Positions 47,435-48,344 of a stretch of 48,344 nt of DNA are shown piece after piece. Under the pieces are notes generated by a model that worked only from the letters and a program-made list of their open reading frames with translations, did no database searches and was not told the origin of the DNA. The DNA is from a virus: positions 1 through 48,344 of the IMG/VR virus record IMGVR_UViG_3300033149_002193. One strand, 5' to 3'. Position 1 is the first letter of the stretch. Every line of letters begins with the position of its first letter. The position numbers and the translations under genes were made by a program.

Positions 47435-47939
47435 AAGGCCAGCAACGTTAGTTACCAGTGCCAGGGTGAGTATTACTACACTTGCGGAGTTGCATGATTA
47501 TTGGCAACGTCAAGGGGAGGACATTCTAACCCTTTCTGAACTGGTAAGGACAAGTATTGAGGGGCTAAGGGTTATCCTTGAGATGAATGACATGCTTAAT
47601 CCAATTAAGGGGTTGAGTGAAGCACGGGGATATCTCCTCAGTCAGGGCTTAGGCAGTAAGGCATTAAGAGAAGTCACTGGTAAGTCAAAGAATATTTATT
47701 TTAACCAACTCAAGATTGAACAGGATATTCATAAGAAGGAAATTAACATTGGTGAAGATTTTGATGACCAGGTACTTCAGGCCTCACTTGCACTTCAACA
47801 ACTTCAAAGTAAACGAGAGGGAGAGAAAAAAGTTCAAGAGATTGAAGATAGTGGAACATTCTCAAACACTGGCTCGGAGGGGGATAAGATGGATGTCCTC
47901 CTTGGGTCAACACCACTAACGCCTAATGAGGAGGAATAA
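47427..47939 (+). CDS. Ribbon-helix-helix-like DNA-binding candidate (170 aa)
   Basis: The N-terminal part (ARVSITTLAELHDYW, then LTLSELVRTSIEGLRVILE, about residues 12-55) has the strand-helix-helix spacing of RHH DNA-binding domains. A coiled coil and an acidic, low-complexity tail follow. It is encoded beside the origin-like region and the palindrome pair, so it could be a replication, partition or repressor-type protein acting on one of these repeats. This is inference from layout. Confidence 0.55.
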   Translation: MIKRPATLVTSARVSITTLAELHDYWQRQGEDILTLSELVRTSIEGLRVILEMNDMLNPIKGLSEARGYLLSQGLGSKALREVTGKSKNIYFNQLKIEQDIHKKEINIGEDFDDQVLQASLALQQLQSKREGEKKVQEIEDSGTFSNTGSEGDKMDVLLGSTPLTPNEEE

Positions 47940-47941
47940 CC

Positions 47942-48202
47942 ATGAATAAGTCACTAACCATGCAAAACCTTAACGCGCGAAAACTGGCGTCACGAACCTA
48001 TGCCAAAGAACTATTGGCGAAACGTAAGGTGGGAGAGAATCTTTCCCTTAAAATGAAAGAGGTTTTTGACCTAACGACTAAATACCGTATTCAAATGATA
48101 TATTTAACCGGAAGTAGTTCAATAAGAACTCAGGAAGAAATTAACCGGAGCATTAAGAGGTTAGAAGATATCCTTAACCAACTCGAAGAATTAATCTCAT
48201 AA
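47942..48202 (+). CDS. Helical hypothetical protein (86 aa)
   Basis: The start follows GAGGAGGAATAACC. The 86-residue product is helical, with a basic N-terminal half and a C-terminal coiled coil (EINRSIKRLEDILNQLEELI). It is part of the rightmost operon. No family was recognised. Confidence 0.6.
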   Translation: MNKSLTMQNLNARKLASRTYAKELLAKRKVGENLSLKMKEVFDLTTKYRIQMIYLTGSSSIRTQEEINRSIKRLEDILNQLEELIS

Positions 48203-48205
48203 AGG

Positions 48206-48262
48206 TTAAACCATCAACCTACTCATGAGTAACCTTATTCGTGAGTAGACTTGGCGGTTTAA
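48206..48262 (+). other. Two-tier hairpin in an intergenic leader
   Basis: TTAAACC (48206-48212) pairs with GGTTTAA (48256-48262), and inside it CTACTCA (48219-48225) pairs with TGAGTAG (48242-48248). ACTCATGAGT at 48221-48230 is itself a palindrome that could form a competing hairpin. No T-run follows. It may be a regulatory leader for the 48289 frame. Confidence 0.45.
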
Positions 48263-48288
48263 AACTAACCTTAAAAGAGGAGTAAATC

Positions 48289-48344
48289 ATGAATACAATT
48301 AGTATCGTTGCATTGTCACTGATAACTACCATATGTACTAGCCT
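48289..48344 (+). CDS. Start of a small hydrophobic-leader protein, cut by the window end
   Basis: The ATG follows AAGAGGAGTAAATC, and the frame is open to the window end (MNTISIVALSLITTICTS). The start resembles a signal or single-membrane peptide. If the contig is circular it closes at position 46 and would be about 33 residues. Confidence 0.5.
   Translation, partial: MNTISIVALSLITTICTS

Noticed and set aside
1-48344. Lysogeny genes (integrase, repressor cassette, attachment site) or a phage RNA polymerase
   Set aside because: None was seen on either strand. HTH proteins are present but nothing indicates a lysogeny module.

Overview
The window looks like the genome of an obligately lytic, tailed double-stranded DNA phage with podovirus-like gene content. 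It has a terminase, portal, scaffold, capsid, short-tail or internal-virion module and a full replication module. It has no tape-measure protein, tail sheath or tube, integrase or phage RNA polymerase. The sequence is AT-rich and its genes carry strong AGGAGG-type ribosome binding sites. Three clear promoters match the bacterial sigma-70 consensus, so the phage probably relies on host RNA polymerase. The host cannot be named from the sequence.

Layout. The genome is two opposed transcription units. One runs on the plus strand from about 45.8 kb to the right end and from position 1 to 18.71 kb. The other runs on the minus strand from 44.9 kb down to 18.71 kb. They diverge at a control region of about 0.9 kb (44.9-45.8 kb) and meet tail to tail at 18.71 kb. 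A small reading frame that starts at 48289 stays open if the right end is joined to the left end and closes at position 46. The window may therefore be a complete circularly permuted genome opened at an arbitrary point.

Plus strand: small early genes of unknown function (0.1-3 kb); a monocistronic, less AT-rich gene with its own promoter and terminator (3.0-3.7 kb); a tRNA-like element with an insertion in its anticodon loop (3.75-3.85 kb); DNA ligase; a Cas4/RecB-like nuclease; a Sak4-like recombination ATPase with a DUF669-like partner; three HNH or homing-endonuclease-like genes plus one remnant; a ParB-methyltransferase fusion; a DnaQ-type exonuclease; dCMP deaminase; a MazG-like pyrophosphohydrolase candidate; a uracil-DNA-glycosylase/DNA polymerase I fusion; a RepA-like helicase; and a DUF3987-like ATPase. 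The right end (45.8-48.3 kb) adds small genes and a 0.65 kb origin-like region with a long inverted repeat.

Minus strand, in transcription order: small terminase, a small gene, lysozyme, a cluster of beta-rich virion proteins (one with 22 tandem 14-residue LLDGKV repeats), large terminase, portal, scaffold, two capsid-associated proteins, major capsid, adaptor and tail-hub proteins, a double beta-propeller (RCC1 plus BNR) receptor-binding candidate, and internal virion proteins ending in a 1176-residue protein.

The most unusual features are these. First, a family of 17 dispersed palindromes of about 26 bp sits mostly just upstream of ribosome binding sites, with four copies read in frame inside proteins. 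Second, a textbook -1 frameshift signal joins two internal virion genes. Third, a CATG-saturated, DnaA-box-containing control region differs in composition from everything around it. Fourth, there is an origin-like inverted-repeat region. Fifth, there is the tRNA-like element with the insertion.
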